Below, piece by piece: positions 34,517 through 43,134 of a stretch of DNA of 43,134 nucleotides (positions within the stretch are counted from its first letter, which is position 1; the number at the start of each line of letters is the position of its first letter). The notes beneath the pieces were generated by a model. That model ran no database searches, was not told the origin of the DNA, and saw nothing but the letters and a program-made list of their open reading frames with translations. The position numbers and the translations under genes were made by a program. This DNA comes from Bacteroidaceae bacterium (GTDB lineage: Bacteria; Bacteroidota; Bacteroidia; Bacteroidales; Bacteroidaceae): NCBI GenBank assembly GCA_017398805.1, contig JAFQEZ010000084.1:1-43134 (forward strand). Reading direction: 5' to 3'.

Positions 34517-34960
34517 ATGACAACAGCGCTGTTTGCAGGAACTTTTGATCCGTATACATGCGGACACCATGCTATAGTGGAACGTGCGCTTGCCATGTTC
34601 GGCAGGGTGGTGGTTGCAGTCGGCTGCAACATGGACAAAAAATGTATGTTTGCTCTTGAGGAACGTGTTGCTGCAATAGAGGAACTGTATGCCGATGAAC
34701 CTCGTGTGAGTGTGGCTGTTTACGATACATTGACAATGGACTTTGCGCGTGAAGTGGGGGCTACAGTGCTTCTGCGTGGTGTGCGAAGCGTCAAGGATTA
34801 TGAGTATGAACGCGATATAGCAGATGTGAACCTGCGTCTTGGAGGTGTCGATACCGTACTGCTTGTAAGCGAACCGGAATATGCATGCATAAGCAGCAGT
34901 GTAGTGCGTGAATTGATTAAATTCGGTAAGGATGTCACAGAACTCCTTCCCAAAAGATAA
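34517..34960 (+). CDS. coaD: Phosphopantetheine adenylyltransferase
   Basis: The 147-residue protein has the nucleotidyltransferase motif FAGTFDPYTCGHHAIVERAL, RGVRSVKDYEYERDIADVN and the SSSVVRELIKFGKDV end, all typical of CoaD. It makes dephospho-CoA in coenzyme A synthesis. It is eight bases before the S41 protease gene and 79 after parE, suggesting one transcript. Confidence 0.95.
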   Translation: MTTALFAGTFDPYTCGHHAIVERALAMFGRVVVAVGCNMDKKCMFALEERVAAIEELYADEPRVSVAVYDTLTMDFAREVGATVLLRGVRSVKDYEYERDIADVNLRLGGVDTVLLVSEPEYACISSSVVRELIKFGKDVTELLPKR

Positions 34961-34968
34961 GATAGATT

Positions 34969-36555
34969 ATGAAAAAGAGATTAATTTTGATGATTGTGGC
35001 TCTTGCAGCCATTTGCGTGAAAGCACAGGATATGCCTGACCATATGATAAAGCTAATGTATACAAGCAATATCATAAGAAATTTCTATGTCGATGACCCT
35101 AACAATGACAAGATTGCCGAGGAGGGTATTAAGGCGATGCTCAAGGAACTTGATCCGCATTCCACATACACCGATCCCAAAGAGACAAAGGCGATGTTGG
35201 AGCAGATGCAGGGCAGTTTCAGTGGAATCGGTATACAATATAACCTGGTATCGGATACCCTTTATGTAATCCAGACTACAAAGAACGGCCCATCGGAACG
35301 TGCCGGAATTCTTGCCGGTGATAAAGTCATTGCTGTCAATGATACGGTGATTGCCGGTGTCAAGATTGAGAAGAACGAGATAATGTCCCGACTGCGTGGC
35401 AAAAAGGGTACACCTGTGAAACTGGATGTGGTACGTCGCGGTATCGACCGTGTTCTTGAGTTTAATCTTATACGCGACGATATATCTACAGAGACTGTAG
35501 ATGCGGCATATATGGTCGATGACAAGGTCGGTTACATACGCATCTCCTCTTTCGGAGCAAAGACATATGACGAATTCATGACAAGCCTCGATTCGCTCAA
35601 ATCATGCGGAATGAAGAGTCTGATTCTTGACCTTGAAGGCAACGGTGGAGGATATTTGAATTCGGCAGTGGAGATTGCGAGCGAGTTCCTGGATGCTGCG
35701 AAACTTGTTGTTTATACCGAAGGCCGTGCCAACCCACGTTACGACAATCTTTCATATGGCAGTGATGGTTTCCAAAATGGTAATTTGGCTGTAATCATTG
35801 ACGAGACATCCGCTTCGGCTGCGGAGATTCTTGCCGGTGCAATACAGGATTGGGACCGTGGTGTGATTGTTGGAAGAAGAAGCTTTGGAAAAGGACTTGT
35901 ACAGCGTCCGTTCCAGTTGCCCGACGGATCGATGATAAGACTTACCATCGCGCGTTACTATACCCCGTCGGGCCGTTGCATACAGAAGCCTTATAATGAT
36001 TCCATCAATTATGACGATGACCTTATGAACCGCTACAACAGCGGTGAGATGTCAAGTATCGACAGCATACATTTCTCAGACTCTTTAAAGACATACACCC
36101 TGCGTCTTAATCGTCCTGTTTATGGCGGTGGCGGTATCATGCCCGACTATTTTGTTCCAATGGATACAAGCCGTTATACAAAGTATCATCGCGAACTGGC
36201 TTCAAAGGGAAGTATCATACAGGCATCGCTGCGTTATCTTGACGTAAACAGGGAAAAACTTGTAAAGAACTACCCGACAGCCGAGGAGTTTGACAAAAAC
36301 TTTGTTGTGGACGATGAATATATGGCGATTCTCAAGGACCAGGCAGAGAAGGATCAGGTAGTGTGCAAAGGCGGAGATGAGGAGTTCAAACGATCTTTGC
36401 CCGAAATCCAGAAACAGTTGAAGAATTACATAGCACGCGACTTGTGGGACTTCAGCGACTTTATCAAGATGTACAACAAGAACAATGAATCGTTCAAGAA
36501 GGCATATGAACTTGTCCGTTGCAAAAAGATGGACAAAGTGTTGCTGAAGAAATAA
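34969..36555 (+). CDS. S41-family C-terminal processing peptidase
   Basis: The 528-residue protein begins with a signal peptide (cleavage near VKAQ), an N-terminal helical segment, a PDZ domain (about 85-170, with SERAGILAGDKVIAVND) and a peptidase domain with the catalytic Ser in ETSASAAEILAGAI and Lys in SFGKGLVQ. Tail residues 430-528 are long and charged. It cuts C-termini of exported proteins in the periplasm, as in CtpA/Tsp. It ends just before the long palindrome at 36562. Confidence 0.93.
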   Translation: MKKRLILMIVALAAICVKAQDMPDHMIKLMYTSNIIRNFYVDDPNNDKIAEEGIKAMLKELDPHSTYTDPKETKAMLEQMQGSFSGIGIQYNLVSDTLYVIQTTKNGPSERAGILAGDKVIAVNDTVIAGVKIEKNEIMSRLRGKKGTPVKLDVVRRGIDRVLEFNLIRDDISTETVDAAYMVDDKVGYIRISSFGAKTYDEFMTSLDSLKSCGMKSLILDLEGNGGGYLNSAVEIASEFLDAAKLVVYTEGRANPRYDNLSYGSDGFQNGNLAVIIDETSASAAEILAGAIQDWDRGVIVGRRSFGKGLVQRPFQLPDGSMIRLTIARYYTPSGRCIQKPYNDSINYDDDLMNRYNSGEMSSIDSIHFSDSLKTYTLRLNRPVYGGGGIMPDYFVPMDTSRYTKYHRELASKGSIIQASLRYLDVNREKLVKNYPTAEEFDKNFVVDDEYMAILKDQAEKDQVVCKGGDEEFKRSLPEIQKQLKNYIARDLWDFSDFIKMYNKNNESFKKAYELVRCKKMDKVLLKK

Positions 36556-36561
36556 CAGAAT

Positions 36562-36619
36562 GTGTACTATATGCAGATGCAGGGCGGTCATGACCGCCCT
36601 GCATCTGCATATGGTACAT
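36562..36619. repeat. Near-perfect 58-bp palindrome with GGTCATGACC core
   Basis: The two halves pair with only G-T wobbles at 36568/36613 and 36562/36619 and no loop. The core GGCGGTCATGACCGCC is identical to the sufE palindrome at 20267-20314, whereas the outer stems differ. There is no T run, so it may act as a cruciform or RNA-end hairpin after the S41 gene rather than as a classical terminator. Confidence 0.75.
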
Positions 36620-36680
36620 TGATGATGTTTTGTGAGTGATTTTTGAATTTTTGAACTTTTTTTAGGAATCTGCTCAAATC

Positions 36681-36712
36681 TTTGTTCTTTTTTTAGTTTT
36701 CTATTATATTTG
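36681..36712 (+). promoter_or_regulatory. Promoter of the secreted protein gene
   Basis: TTTG (36681-36684) and TATATTTG (36705-36712) are 20 bases apart. The predicted transcript start is about 40 bases ahead of the start codon at 36761. Confidence 0.7.
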
Positions 36713-36760
36713 CTCAGGAAACAAGAAATTTTTTATTACTAACCTATTAAACATTAGCGT

Positions 36761-38890
36761 ATGAAAAAATTTACTCTTCTTTTTTGGGTGCTTGTTGCTT
36801 GTGTTTCTATCCTACATGCACAGACCGCAATTACTGCGCCAGGGGATGTAAAACCGGGCAAGATCTATTGGTTCGAAAGCGGTTGGTTGGTTGAGTATGG
36901 ATACTCAACGTTATATTACCCCTCTGCATCAGAGTCTGATGTTTATAAGGACAGAGTTTGGAGTAGTTATGTATGGCAGATTGGGAACGATGTCACAGAT
37001 CCTAACCAGCAGTTTACCTTTGTAGAGTACGAGGGACAACTTTACATGTACAGCATAGGTGCACAGAAATTCCTTAGCTGGAATAATGACGGTGCACATC
37101 TTGTTGATATTCCTACAAGTTATGTATCAGTTTCTGCCGCTACATCAGGTATTTCAGCGAACTATCCTTGGACAATTGCCTTTGATGGTACAAAGTTGAT
37201 TGCATGCTATCCTCAGAACGGTTACGAGTACAGCGGTTATCTATACTGCAGCGGTGCCAATTCAGCCAATGAAATATATTCATGGCAGATTTATGAGGTT
37301 GGTGACTACGGGGATACAGAGACTCTGACCGAGACATTGGCTCAAAATATGGTAGTCGGCAAGCAGCAAAAAGAGGAGGCACTTGTGAATTTGCAGGAAA
37401 CTGCATATGATGCAAATGAGTTCCTGTTCGATGTGGCCGGATATTCAAGCGAAGGCGGTGGTCAGATTACATTGCAAGCGGCTGACGAAGATGCAGGAAA
37501 CTATATATGGTGTAACGAGCCGGAATTGAGTGAAGGTGACATCGCAAATCTTGTTGACGGGGAACTTGCTTCTTTCTTCCACTCTCGTTGGAATGGTACT
37601 GCAGAACCACAGCACTGGCTACAGATAGACCTTGAGGAACCTATCAAGGATTTCTCGTTTGCATATCACACACGTGTATTTGACGGTGGCAATGACTTCC
37701 CGGATGTGATAGAAGTTTTAGGCAGCAATGATGGCAAGAACTTTGCTCCGGTAGCGAAATTTGATAGCAAGCTTCCTCAAATGGCAAATACAAGATGGGA
37801 GTCGGGTACAATCGAGGCTGCTGAGGAGTACTCGCACCTTCGCTTTGTAGTGACTGCTGAGCGCGTTTACTTCCACATGGCAGAGTTTTATCTTTATGAG
37901 GCAGTCAAGATTACAGCCAACGAGGCATATTTGCCATACAAGGAACAGTTGCAGGAACTTGAGGCGTTGTATTATCAGGCAATGGACATGCTCCAGGACG
38001 AGAATGCCCAGACTGCCGACATTGTTGAATTGACAGAGCGTATAGCAGCACTGCATACTCTAATAATAAACCTTGTGACCGATGCGGATGACCCGTTGAC
38101 AATCGAGTATGTGAACGAGGTGAAGGAACTTCTTTCCTATGTGGGTGTAGGTTATCCGGCAGAGACCCCACGCGCAACGGTAAAGGCGCTTGTTGATGCT
38201 GCTGAGGCCAAACCTACAGCGCAGGCGCGTCTTGATTTGGAGAAAGCTGTTGAGGAGTATATTTCTACAGATGATATTACCTTGCCTGTTGACGGTGTAA
38301 GGTATTCGCTTACATTTGTCATTTATGGTGGCGGTGAAATGTTCCTCAAGTATCAGGATAATCTGCTTTCAATTGAAGCCGATACTTTGACAGATAAGGG
38401 TCTTTCTTATCCTGAAACAGCTGCATTCACATGCGAAGACAATAATGACGGTACATACTCATTCAGGACTGCTGACGGCAGATATCTGACAATACCGGGT
38501 GGTGGAACATCCGGTTCAGGAACTGAAAGCGGAGTGTCTGATTACAAGACAAACTTTACCATTGTGAAGATGTATCCTAATGGCAAGTGCGAGAGCAATG
38601 TGACATATGAAATGCTCTTTGGCCTTGTTGCTCTTTCTAATTCGGGTACATACATGGCTCCCAATAGCAATGGCAGCACGTTCTATACAGGAACTCTTCC
38701 GCATTTCATGGGCAGTTGGACATCGGCTATGACAATAGAAGAGTTTGACGGTGAAGGCGGAACCGGTATTGAGGACGTGAAGCCGGATAATGGCAGCGCC
38801 AATGGCATTTATGATCTGCAGGGCCGCAAGGTGGAGAACCCTGTCAAGGGTATATATATTATCAACGGCAAGAAGGTACTTGTGAAATAA
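36761..38890 (+). CDS. Large secreted protein with discoidin-like region and C-terminal sorting-type tail
   Basis: The 709-residue protein has a signal peptide (to about residue 20, LHAQ). Residues about 250-385 (LVDGELASFFHSRW ... HWLQIDLEEPIKDFSFAYHTR ... VIEVLGSNDGKNF ... LRFVV) resemble an F5/8 type C (discoidin) carbohydrate-binding domain; the helical part after it holds sugar-binding-adjacent linkers. The final residues GIYDLQGRKVENPVKGIYII and NGKKVLVK are the conserved C-terminal tail of many Bacteroidales exported proteins, close to T9SS sorting signals. It is probably cell-surface or secreted. No enzymatic motif seen; its own promoter and repeat R3 bound it. Confidence 0.75.
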   Translation: MKKFTLLFWVLVACVSILHAQTAITAPGDVKPGKIYWFESGWLVEYGYSTLYYPSASESDVYKDRVWSSYVWQIGNDVTDPNQQFTFVEYEGQLYMYSIGAQKFLSWNNDGAHLVDIPTSYVSVSAATSGISANYPWTIAFDGTKLIACYPQNGYEYSGYLYCSGANSANEIYSWQIYEVGDYGDTETLTETLAQNMVVGKQQKEEALVNLQETAYDANEFLFDVAGYSSEGGGQITLQAADEDAGNYIWCNEPELSEGDIANLVDGELASFFHSRWNGTAEPQHWLQIDLEEPIKDFSFAYHTRVFDGGNDFPDVIEVLGSNDGKNFAPVAKFDSKLPQMANTRWESGTIEAAEEYSHLRFVVTAERVYFHMAEFYLYEAVKITANEAYLPYKEQLQELEALYYQAMDMLQDENAQTADIVELTERIAALHTLIINLVTDADDPLTIEYVNEVKELLSYVGVGYPAETPRATVKALVDAAEAKPTAQARLDLEKAVEEYISTDDITLPVDGVRYSLTFVIYGGGEMFLKYQDNLLSIEADTLTDKGLSYPETAAFTCEDNNDGTYSFRTADGRYLTIPGGGTSGSGTESGVSDYKTNFTIVKMYPNGKCESNVTYEMLFGLVALSNSGTYMAPNSNGSTFYTGTLPHFMGSWTSAMTIEEFDGEGGTGIEDVKPDNGSANGIYDLQGRKVENPVKGIYIINGKKVLVK

Positions 38891-38948
38891 ATTAGCCGGT
38901 ATACGGTATATTGACATGAAGGGGGGTGACAAAAAAGTAAATTTCTGT

Positions 38949-39071
38949 GTTACGTTTGCCTTCAAAATCCTCATTTACGCTTAGTAAACTGCGGTTTTGA
39001 AGCCTGCACAAGCCTTGAACTTTGCTTTTTATTCACTCCCCAACAAAAAGAGGATGACTTCGGTCACCCTC
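38949..39071. repeat. Dispersed terminator repeat copy R3
   Basis: The element runs from GTTACGTTTGCC through CTCATTTACGCTTAGTAAAC, AGCCTGCACAAGCCTTGAAC and TTTTTATTCACTCCCCAAC to the hairpin. The first half matches R2, the second half matches R1/R4. Confidence 0.8.
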
Positions 39072-39076
39072 TTTTG
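39045..39076 (-). terminator. Terminator of the upp-methyltransferase operon
   Basis: A nine-base stem (39050-39058 with 39063-39071, one A-C mismatch) has a TTCG loop closed by C-G, i.e. a UUCG tetraloop, and a T run on the minus strand. It is 17 bases beyond the minus-strand gene stop. Confidence 0.8.
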
Positions 39077-39092
39077 TTATGTGTGGAATCTG

Positions 39093-40268
39093 TTATGCTT
39101 TCTTGCAGAGCAACAGCACTCTGTTGTTGTTTGCTAACGTCGTGGCAAAAATGTAATTATCGCCTCCGTCGGCAAGTTTCAGCTTCTTGCGTAGCGATGC
39201 TACGCTTTCGGGGAAATTGCGTACGGTGATGTTTGCCTGCTTGAGTGCCTGTATCTCCTTTATTTCGCCCTTTGTGAAACCGCAGACTCTCTCGACTGTA
39301 AATATGCGTCCGGGGAACTGCTCAACCAGGTTGTCCGATGTGTACAACTGACTGTTGGGATGCAGTTTGCCTATGTTGTACTCATCTGTAAGCGTTGCAT
39401 GGCATCCGCTCTTCTGTATCGCAGCATTCGGCTCATACAGGAACTTGCCGACATCGGTGCTGTATTTTGTCTCTTTCTCTCTCTCCTCTGATTCTTTGAA
39501 ACAGAATGTGTCTATAGCATCTTTACGTATGTTTATACACTTTGTAGTGGTAAGGCTCCCATCGTTTTCCCTGTCGAGGATTATAAGCAGTTCCTTGCAT
39601 TCGTTGTTTACGGCTACAACATGTACTTCGTTTACATGTGTCAGTTGTCGGCATGCTGCCTTTATGTCAAGCATCGGAGAGCACTTTATCATAACTTTCC
39701 TTGCCTTCTGCAGCATTTGTTCTTCGAGTGCCGTTACGTCCGGTTCGCAGTCGCTCAGTGCCACAACCTTGCGTCCTTCGCCGTCGCGTCGTGCCGGGTC
39801 TATGAATATCCAGTCAAGCGCTGGAAGAGTGTGTATAATTCCCTGGCTGTCACCATTGATTACCTCTATTTTTTCGAGCCCGAGAAGCTTGAAATTGTGT
39901 CGTGCGATATCGCAGAGCAGAGGGTTGCGCTCAATGTAGAAGGCGCTTTTGAAGCCTCGTGCCATGAAACTGCAGTCGATGCCGAAACCTCCTGTGAGGT
40001 CGGCAATGTTTTCACCTGTTACCAGATTGCTTTTATAGTTGGCAGTCTCTTCGCTTGAGCACTGTTCCATTGAAATCCTCGGAGGAAAAATAATCCCGTC
40101 TATGGCTGCCCATGTGGGCAGTTTCCGCTCTGCAGTCTGCCATCCCTCGATTTGTGTCACCGCTTTTTGCATTTCAACAGCAGGGTAGCGCTTTGCCTGG
40201 AGGGCGAGCGTCCGTGGGTCTTCGTGGCGGTGTGCTGCCACAAAATCAATCGTCTCCTTGTTGATCAT
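39093..40268 (-). CDS. THUMP-like class I SAM-dependent methyltransferase
   Basis: The 391-residue protein has motif I IADLTGGFGIDCSFMA (about 88-103), acidic residue and IFIDPARRDGEGRKV (catalytic-site block, about 152-167), then a C-terminal region like the THUMP-like domain. It is probably an RNA methyltransferase or modification protein; the exact target is unknown. It is encoded 15 bases after upp, so the two are in one operon. The product ends just before the R3 terminator. Confidence 0.78.
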   Translation of the reverse strand: MINKETIDFVAAHRHEDPRTLALQAKRYPAVEMQKAVTQIEGWQTAERKLPTWAAIDGIIFPPRISMEQCSSEETANYKSNLVTGENIADLTGGFGIDCSFMARGFKSAFYIERNPLLCDIARHNFKLLGLEKIEVINGDSQGIIHTLPALDWIFIDPARRDGEGRKVVALSDCEPDVTALEEQMLQKARKVMIKCSPMLDIKAACRQLTHVNEVHVVAVNNECKELLIILDRENDGSLTTTKCINIRKDAIDTFCFKESEEREKETKYSTDVGKFLYEPNAAIQKSGCHATLTDEYNIGKLHPNSQLYTSDNLVEQFPGRIFTVERVCGFTKGEIKEIQALKQANITVRNFPESVASLRKKLKLADGGDNYIFATTLANNNRVLLLCKKA

Positions 40269-40283
40269 GCCGGTTGTACGCGG

Positions 40284-40934
40284 TTATTCCTTTTCTCCAA
40301 AACAGAGGTCACCTGCATCACCTAATCCCGGTACGATGTATGCATGCTCGTTCAGGACGGGGTCAATTGCGGCGCAATAGAGGATTGTATCTTCGGGGAA
40401 GTGCGATATTACATAGTCGACAGCCTGCTGGCTTGCTATCACGCAAGCGAATATTGTCTTTGCCGGAGTGCCCTTGCTATGCATTGCGCGGTATGAAAGG
40501 TCGGCGCTGATACCGGTTGCAAGCATCGGGTCTACAAGGATAAGGGTCTTGCCCTCGAGTCGTGGCGATGCAAGGTACTCTACAATCACGTCGAACTCAT
40601 TCTCGTTGCGGTATTTGCGGTAAGCCGATACAAATGCATTCTCGCAATTGTCGAAATAGTTGTGGAAACCGGTGTGTAAGGGAAGGCCGGCGCGCAGTAT
40701 TGTGCCCAATACAATCTTGTCGGCCGGTATATTCTGCTCGGCAGGGCTGTTGGGGGTCTGGATCGTAACCTTCTCGTACTCCAACTCCTTGCTTATCTCA
40801 TAGGCCATAATCTCGCCGATGCGTGCGATGTTGCGGCGGAAACGCATTGAGTCCTTCTGTACCTCGATATCTCGTATCTCTGCAATGAATTTGTTGAGGA
40901 TTGTGTTGCTCTCTGACAAGTTGATTATCTTCAT
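40284..40934 (-). CDS. upp: Uracil phosphoribosyltransferase
   Basis: The 216-residue protein shows the UPRTase pattern: ILRAGLPLHTGF, the PRPP loop VDPMLATGISADLSYRAM and the end block CAAIDPVLNEHAYIVPGLGDAGDLCFG, which binds uracil. It makes UMP from uracil and PRPP in pyrimidine salvage. Its promoter lies at about 40963-40970 and the methyltransferase gene follows within 15 bases. Confidence 0.95.
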   Translation of the reverse strand: MKIINLSESNTILNKFIAEIRDIEVQKDSMRFRRNIARIGEIMAYEISKELEYEKVTIQTPNSPAEQNIPADKIVLGTILRAGLPLHTGFHNYFDNCENAFVSAYRKYRNENEFDVIVEYLASPRLEGKTLILVDPMLATGISADLSYRAMHSKGTPAKTIFACVIASQQAVDYVISHFPEDTILYCAAIDPVLNEHAYIVPGLGDAGDLCFGEKE

Positions 40935-41357
40935 GGTCGGTTGTGTTTTTGTTATTATGCCACGAAGATACGAAAATTATATAAAATACGCACCTTTATT
41001 ATAAATAAGGGTGCCTTGTGTCTCTTTTTGTTATGTGTGACTTTTCGTCATTTGATGACGTGTTTGTCTGTTTTCTTGTCTGTTTATATTTGTTTATTGC
41101 TTGACAAATCTTGTTGTAACTTGAAGATGAATGGCATTTGTTAAGTGTTAAAATATGCGGATATATGCTAAAAATAGGCAAAAAACGCCTTTTTTCGGTC
41201 AATTAAAGAAATTTTTCTTTAATTAGTTTGAGAGATTCAGTAAAAAGATATATATTTGCATTCGGAGAACTTCGGCAAGTTGCGCGATTGCGTGCTGGAG
41301 CACTCCGCTTTGAGTTAGAAAACAATAAAATATTAACCAATAATTCATTTTAAAATT
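40935..41357 (+). promoter_or_regulatory. pckA control region with two promoters
   Basis: P1: TTTG (41227-41230), 20 bases, TATATTTG (41251-41258), with about 93 bases of leader. P2: TTTG (41063-41066) and TATATTTG (41085-41092). A perfect palindrome AATTAAAGAAA-tt-TTTCTTTAATT (41201-41224) abuts the P1 -33 box. Between P2 and P1 a small hairpin AGGC/GCCT (41176-41190) followed by six T could stop P2 transcripts. Other hairpins: 40990-41014 and CGTCAT-ttg-ATGACG (41046-41060). This complexity suits a gluconeogenic gene under metabolic control. Confidence 0.6.
40963..40970 (-). promoter_or_regulatory. Probable -7 element of upp
   Basis: Read on the minus strand TATCTTCG differs by one base from TAnnTTTG, 29 bases upstream of the start codon. 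Confidence 0.4.
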
Positions 41358-42959
41358 ATGGCAACATTAGATCTTACCAAGTATGGTATTACCGGTGCTG
41401 TAGAGGTTCTTCACAATCCCTCTTACGATGTTCTCTTTGCTGAGGAGACAAAGCCCGGTCTTGAGGGTTTTGAAGTTGGTCAGGTTACAGAACTTGGCGC
41501 AGTTAATGTAATGACAGGTGTTTACACAGGCCGTTCACCTAAGGATAAGTTCATCGTTAAGGACGCTACATCTGAGAACACTGTATGGTGGACATCTGAA
41601 GAGTACAAGAACGACAACAAGCCTGTTACAACCGAGGCATGGAATGCTCTCAAGGAGATTGCTACAAAGGAACTTTCAAACAAGAGACTTTTCGTTGTTG
41701 ATGCTTTCTGCGGTGCCAACCCTGCTACACGTCTTAAGGTACGTTTCATCATGGAGGTTGCATGGCAGGCTCACTTCGTTACAAATATGTTCATCCGTCC
41801 TACAGCTGAAGAGCTTGAGGCATTCGGCGAGCCTGACTTCGTTGTTTACAACGCTTCAAAGGCAGCGGTTGCAAACTTCAAGGAGCTCGGTCTGAACTCT
41901 GAGACAGCGGTTGTATTCAACTTGACATCTAAGGAGCAGATCATCCTCAACACATGGTACGGTGGTGAGATGAAGAAGGGTATGTTCTCTATGATGAACT
42001 ACTACCTGCCTCTCCAGGGCATCGCTTCAATGCACTGCTCTGCAAACACAAACGAGAAGGGCGAGACAGCTATCTTCTTCGGTCTGTCAGGTACAGGTAA
42101 GACAACTCTCTCTACCGATCCTAAGCGTATGCTCATCGGTGATGACGAGCACGGATGGGATGATGACTCAGTATTCAACTTCGAGGGCGGTTGCTATGCT
42201 AAGGTTATCAACCTCGACAAGGAGAGCGAGCCCGATATCTTCAACGCTATCAAGCGCGATGCACTCCTTGAGAACGTTACAGTTGATGCAAACGGCAAGA
42301 TTGACTTCGCTGACAAGAGCGTGACAGAGAACACACGTGTTTCTTACCCAATCAACCACATCAACAACATCAAGCCTAGTTCAATGGCAGCTCCTGCGAA
42401 GAAGGTTATCTTCCTTTCAGCTGACGCATTCGGTGTATTGCCTCCGGTATCTATCCTGAACCCGGAGCAGACTCAGTACTACTTCCTCAGCGGCTTTACA
42501 GCCAAGTTGGCAGGTACAGAGCGCGGCATCACAGAGCCTACTCCAACATTCTCAGCTTGCTTCGGTGCAGCATTCTTGAGCCTCCACCCGACAAAGTACG
42601 GCGAGGAGCTCGTTAAGAAGATGGAGAAGAACGGTGCCAAGGCATACCTCGTTAACACAGGTTGGAACGGTACAGGCAAGCGTATCTCTATCAAGGATAC
42701 ACGCGGTATCATCGACGCTATCCTCGATGGCTCAATCGATACAGCTCCTACAAAGGTTATCCCACACTTCGACTTCGTTGTTCCTACAGCGTTGCCGGGT
42801 GTTGACCCTGCAATCCTTGACCCACGCGACACATATGCTGACGCGGCTCAGTGGGAGGAGAAGGCTGTTGATTTGGCAGGTCGCTTCATCAAGAACTTCA
42901 CCAAGTACACTGGCAATGAGGCTGGTAAGGCTCTTGTTGCAGCAGGTCCAAAGCTCTGA
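41358..42959 (+). CDS. pckA: Phosphoenolpyruvate carboxykinase (ATP)
   Basis: The 533-residue protein is the ATP-type [14 protein letters not shown] near the N-terminus, P-loop [21 protein letters not shown] kinase-2 motif with metal-binding Asp, and FEGGCYAK. It interconverts oxaloacetate and PEP with ATP and, in gut Bacteroidota, often fixes CO2 in the direction of succinate. Codons look strongly selected (many preferred codons), consistent with high expression. Its terminator is the R4 hairpin. Confidence 0.97.
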   Translation: MATLDLTKYGITGAVEVLHNPSYDVLFAEETKPGLEGFEVGQVTELGAVNVMTGVYTGRSPKDKFIVKDATSENTVWWTSEEYKNDNKPVTTEAWNALKEIATKELSNKRLFVVDAFCGANPATRLKVRFIMEVAWQAHFVTNMFIRPTAEELEAFGEPDFVVYNASKAAVANFKELGLNSETAVVFNLTSKEQIILNTWYGGEMKKGMFSMMNYYLPLQGIASMHCSANTNEKGETAIFFGLSGTGKTTLSTDPKRMLIGDDEHGWDDDSVFNFEGGCYAKVINLDKESEPDIFNAIKRDALLENVTVDANGKIDFADKSVTENTRVSYPINHINNIKPSSMAAPAKKVIFLSADAFGVLPPVSILNPEQTQYYFLSGFTAKLAGTERGITEPTPTFSACFGAAFLSLHPTKYGEELVKKMEKNGAKAYLVNTGWNGTGKRISIKDTRGIIDAILDGSIDTAPTKVIPHFDFVVPTALPGVDPAILDPRDTYADAAQWEEKAVDLAGRFIKNFTKYTGNEAGKALVAAGPKL

Positions 42960-42980
42960 TAAGAACTTTAAAGATAATAA

Positions 42981-43010
42981 GAAGAGGGTGACCAAGTCAT
43001 CCTCTTTTTG
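42981..43010 (+). terminator. pckA terminator
   Basis: GAGGGTGAC (42984-42992) pairs with GTCATCCTC (42996-43004), with a G-T wobble and a three-base loop, followed by TTTTTG. It forms the inner end of repeat R4, 22 bases after the stop codon. Confidence 0.88.
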
Positions 43011-43134
43011 TTGGGGGTGAATAAAAAGCAAAGTTCAAGGCTTGTGCAAGTGAGCTAAACATAAAGTTTACTTTAATGTTTTACAGCGAACGAAGCCAAG
43101 GCTCGCCGCAGGCAGTGCGCTTGTGCAGGCTTCA
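42994..43134. repeat. Terminal repeat copy R4 (inverted)
   Basis: These 141 bases are the exact reverse complement of bases 1-141. Identity breaks off at the hairpin, where each copy has its own compensating stem. Confidence 0.92.

Noticed and set aside
1..43134. Terminal inverted repeats as ends of a 43-kb transposon
   Set aside because: The repeat also occurs inside the window after other genes, no transposase is present, and most content is housekeeping genes; a contig break at a repeat explains it better.

Overview
The window is a 43.1 kb piece of a Bacteroidota chromosome, most likely order Bacteroidales (Bacteroidaceae/Prevotellaceae type). Evidence: promoters of the Bacteroidota kind (-7 TAnnTTTG with an upstream TTG/TTTG), lack of Shine-Dalgarno sites, and typical gene content (GH3-family protein, Ig-like lipoprotein, split DsbD operon, topoisomerase IV subunit B, WG-repeat kinase, secreted protein ending in a YDLQGRKV...GIYIINGKKV-type tail). 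No rRNA, tRNA, CRISPR array, integrase or transposase gene was seen. The first 141 bases are the exact reverse complement of the last 141, so the window looks like an assembly contig broken at both ends in copies of one dispersed terminator-bearing repeat (R1/R4; related copies R2 and R3 inside).

Region 1 (about 0.7-7.4 kb) is an AT-rich accessory island. It carries a tight three-gene minus-strand operon rloA (ATPase) - rloB (Toprim-like) - RES-domain protein, followed on the plus strand by decayed or orphan pieces: a VbhA-type antitoxin, a truncated Xre HTH gene, an unknown small gene, an HNH nuclease, a BRO/antirepressor stub, an intact RhuM gene and a truncated second RhuM. The island is bracketed by an 18-bp direct repeat (17 identical bases) that is the 3' end of dnaK, so it may have entered at the dnaK tail. 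The rloA-rloB-RES set is the best candidate for an undescribed system, probably anti-phage defence with an NAD-directed effector.

Region 2 (7.4-20.3 kb) is dnaK (minus), then a long plus-strand run with gaps of 1-56 bases: rsmF-type rRNA methyltransferase, a stand-alone copy of the DsbD N-terminal domain, dsbD, GH3 protein, Ig-like lipoprotein, cysS, a glutaminyl-cyclase/M28 lipoprotein and sufE, closed by a perfect 48-bp palindrome. Region 3 (20.3-28.8 kb) has a U32 peptidase/tRNA hydroxylation protein, dusB, a HipBST-like three-part toxin-antitoxin operon behind three CCCGAACGGG-type operators, an acyltransferase whose last codons come from a repeat, a frameshifted nucleoside-recognition membrane protein, and mtn-luxS (methyl cycle and AI-2 synthesis).

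Region 4 (28.8-43.1 kb) holds a membrane Ser/Thr kinase with WG repeats, a GNAT protein, parE, coaD, an S41 protease, a large secreted discoidin-like protein, the upp-methyltransferase operon (minus) and pckA behind a complex two-promoter region.
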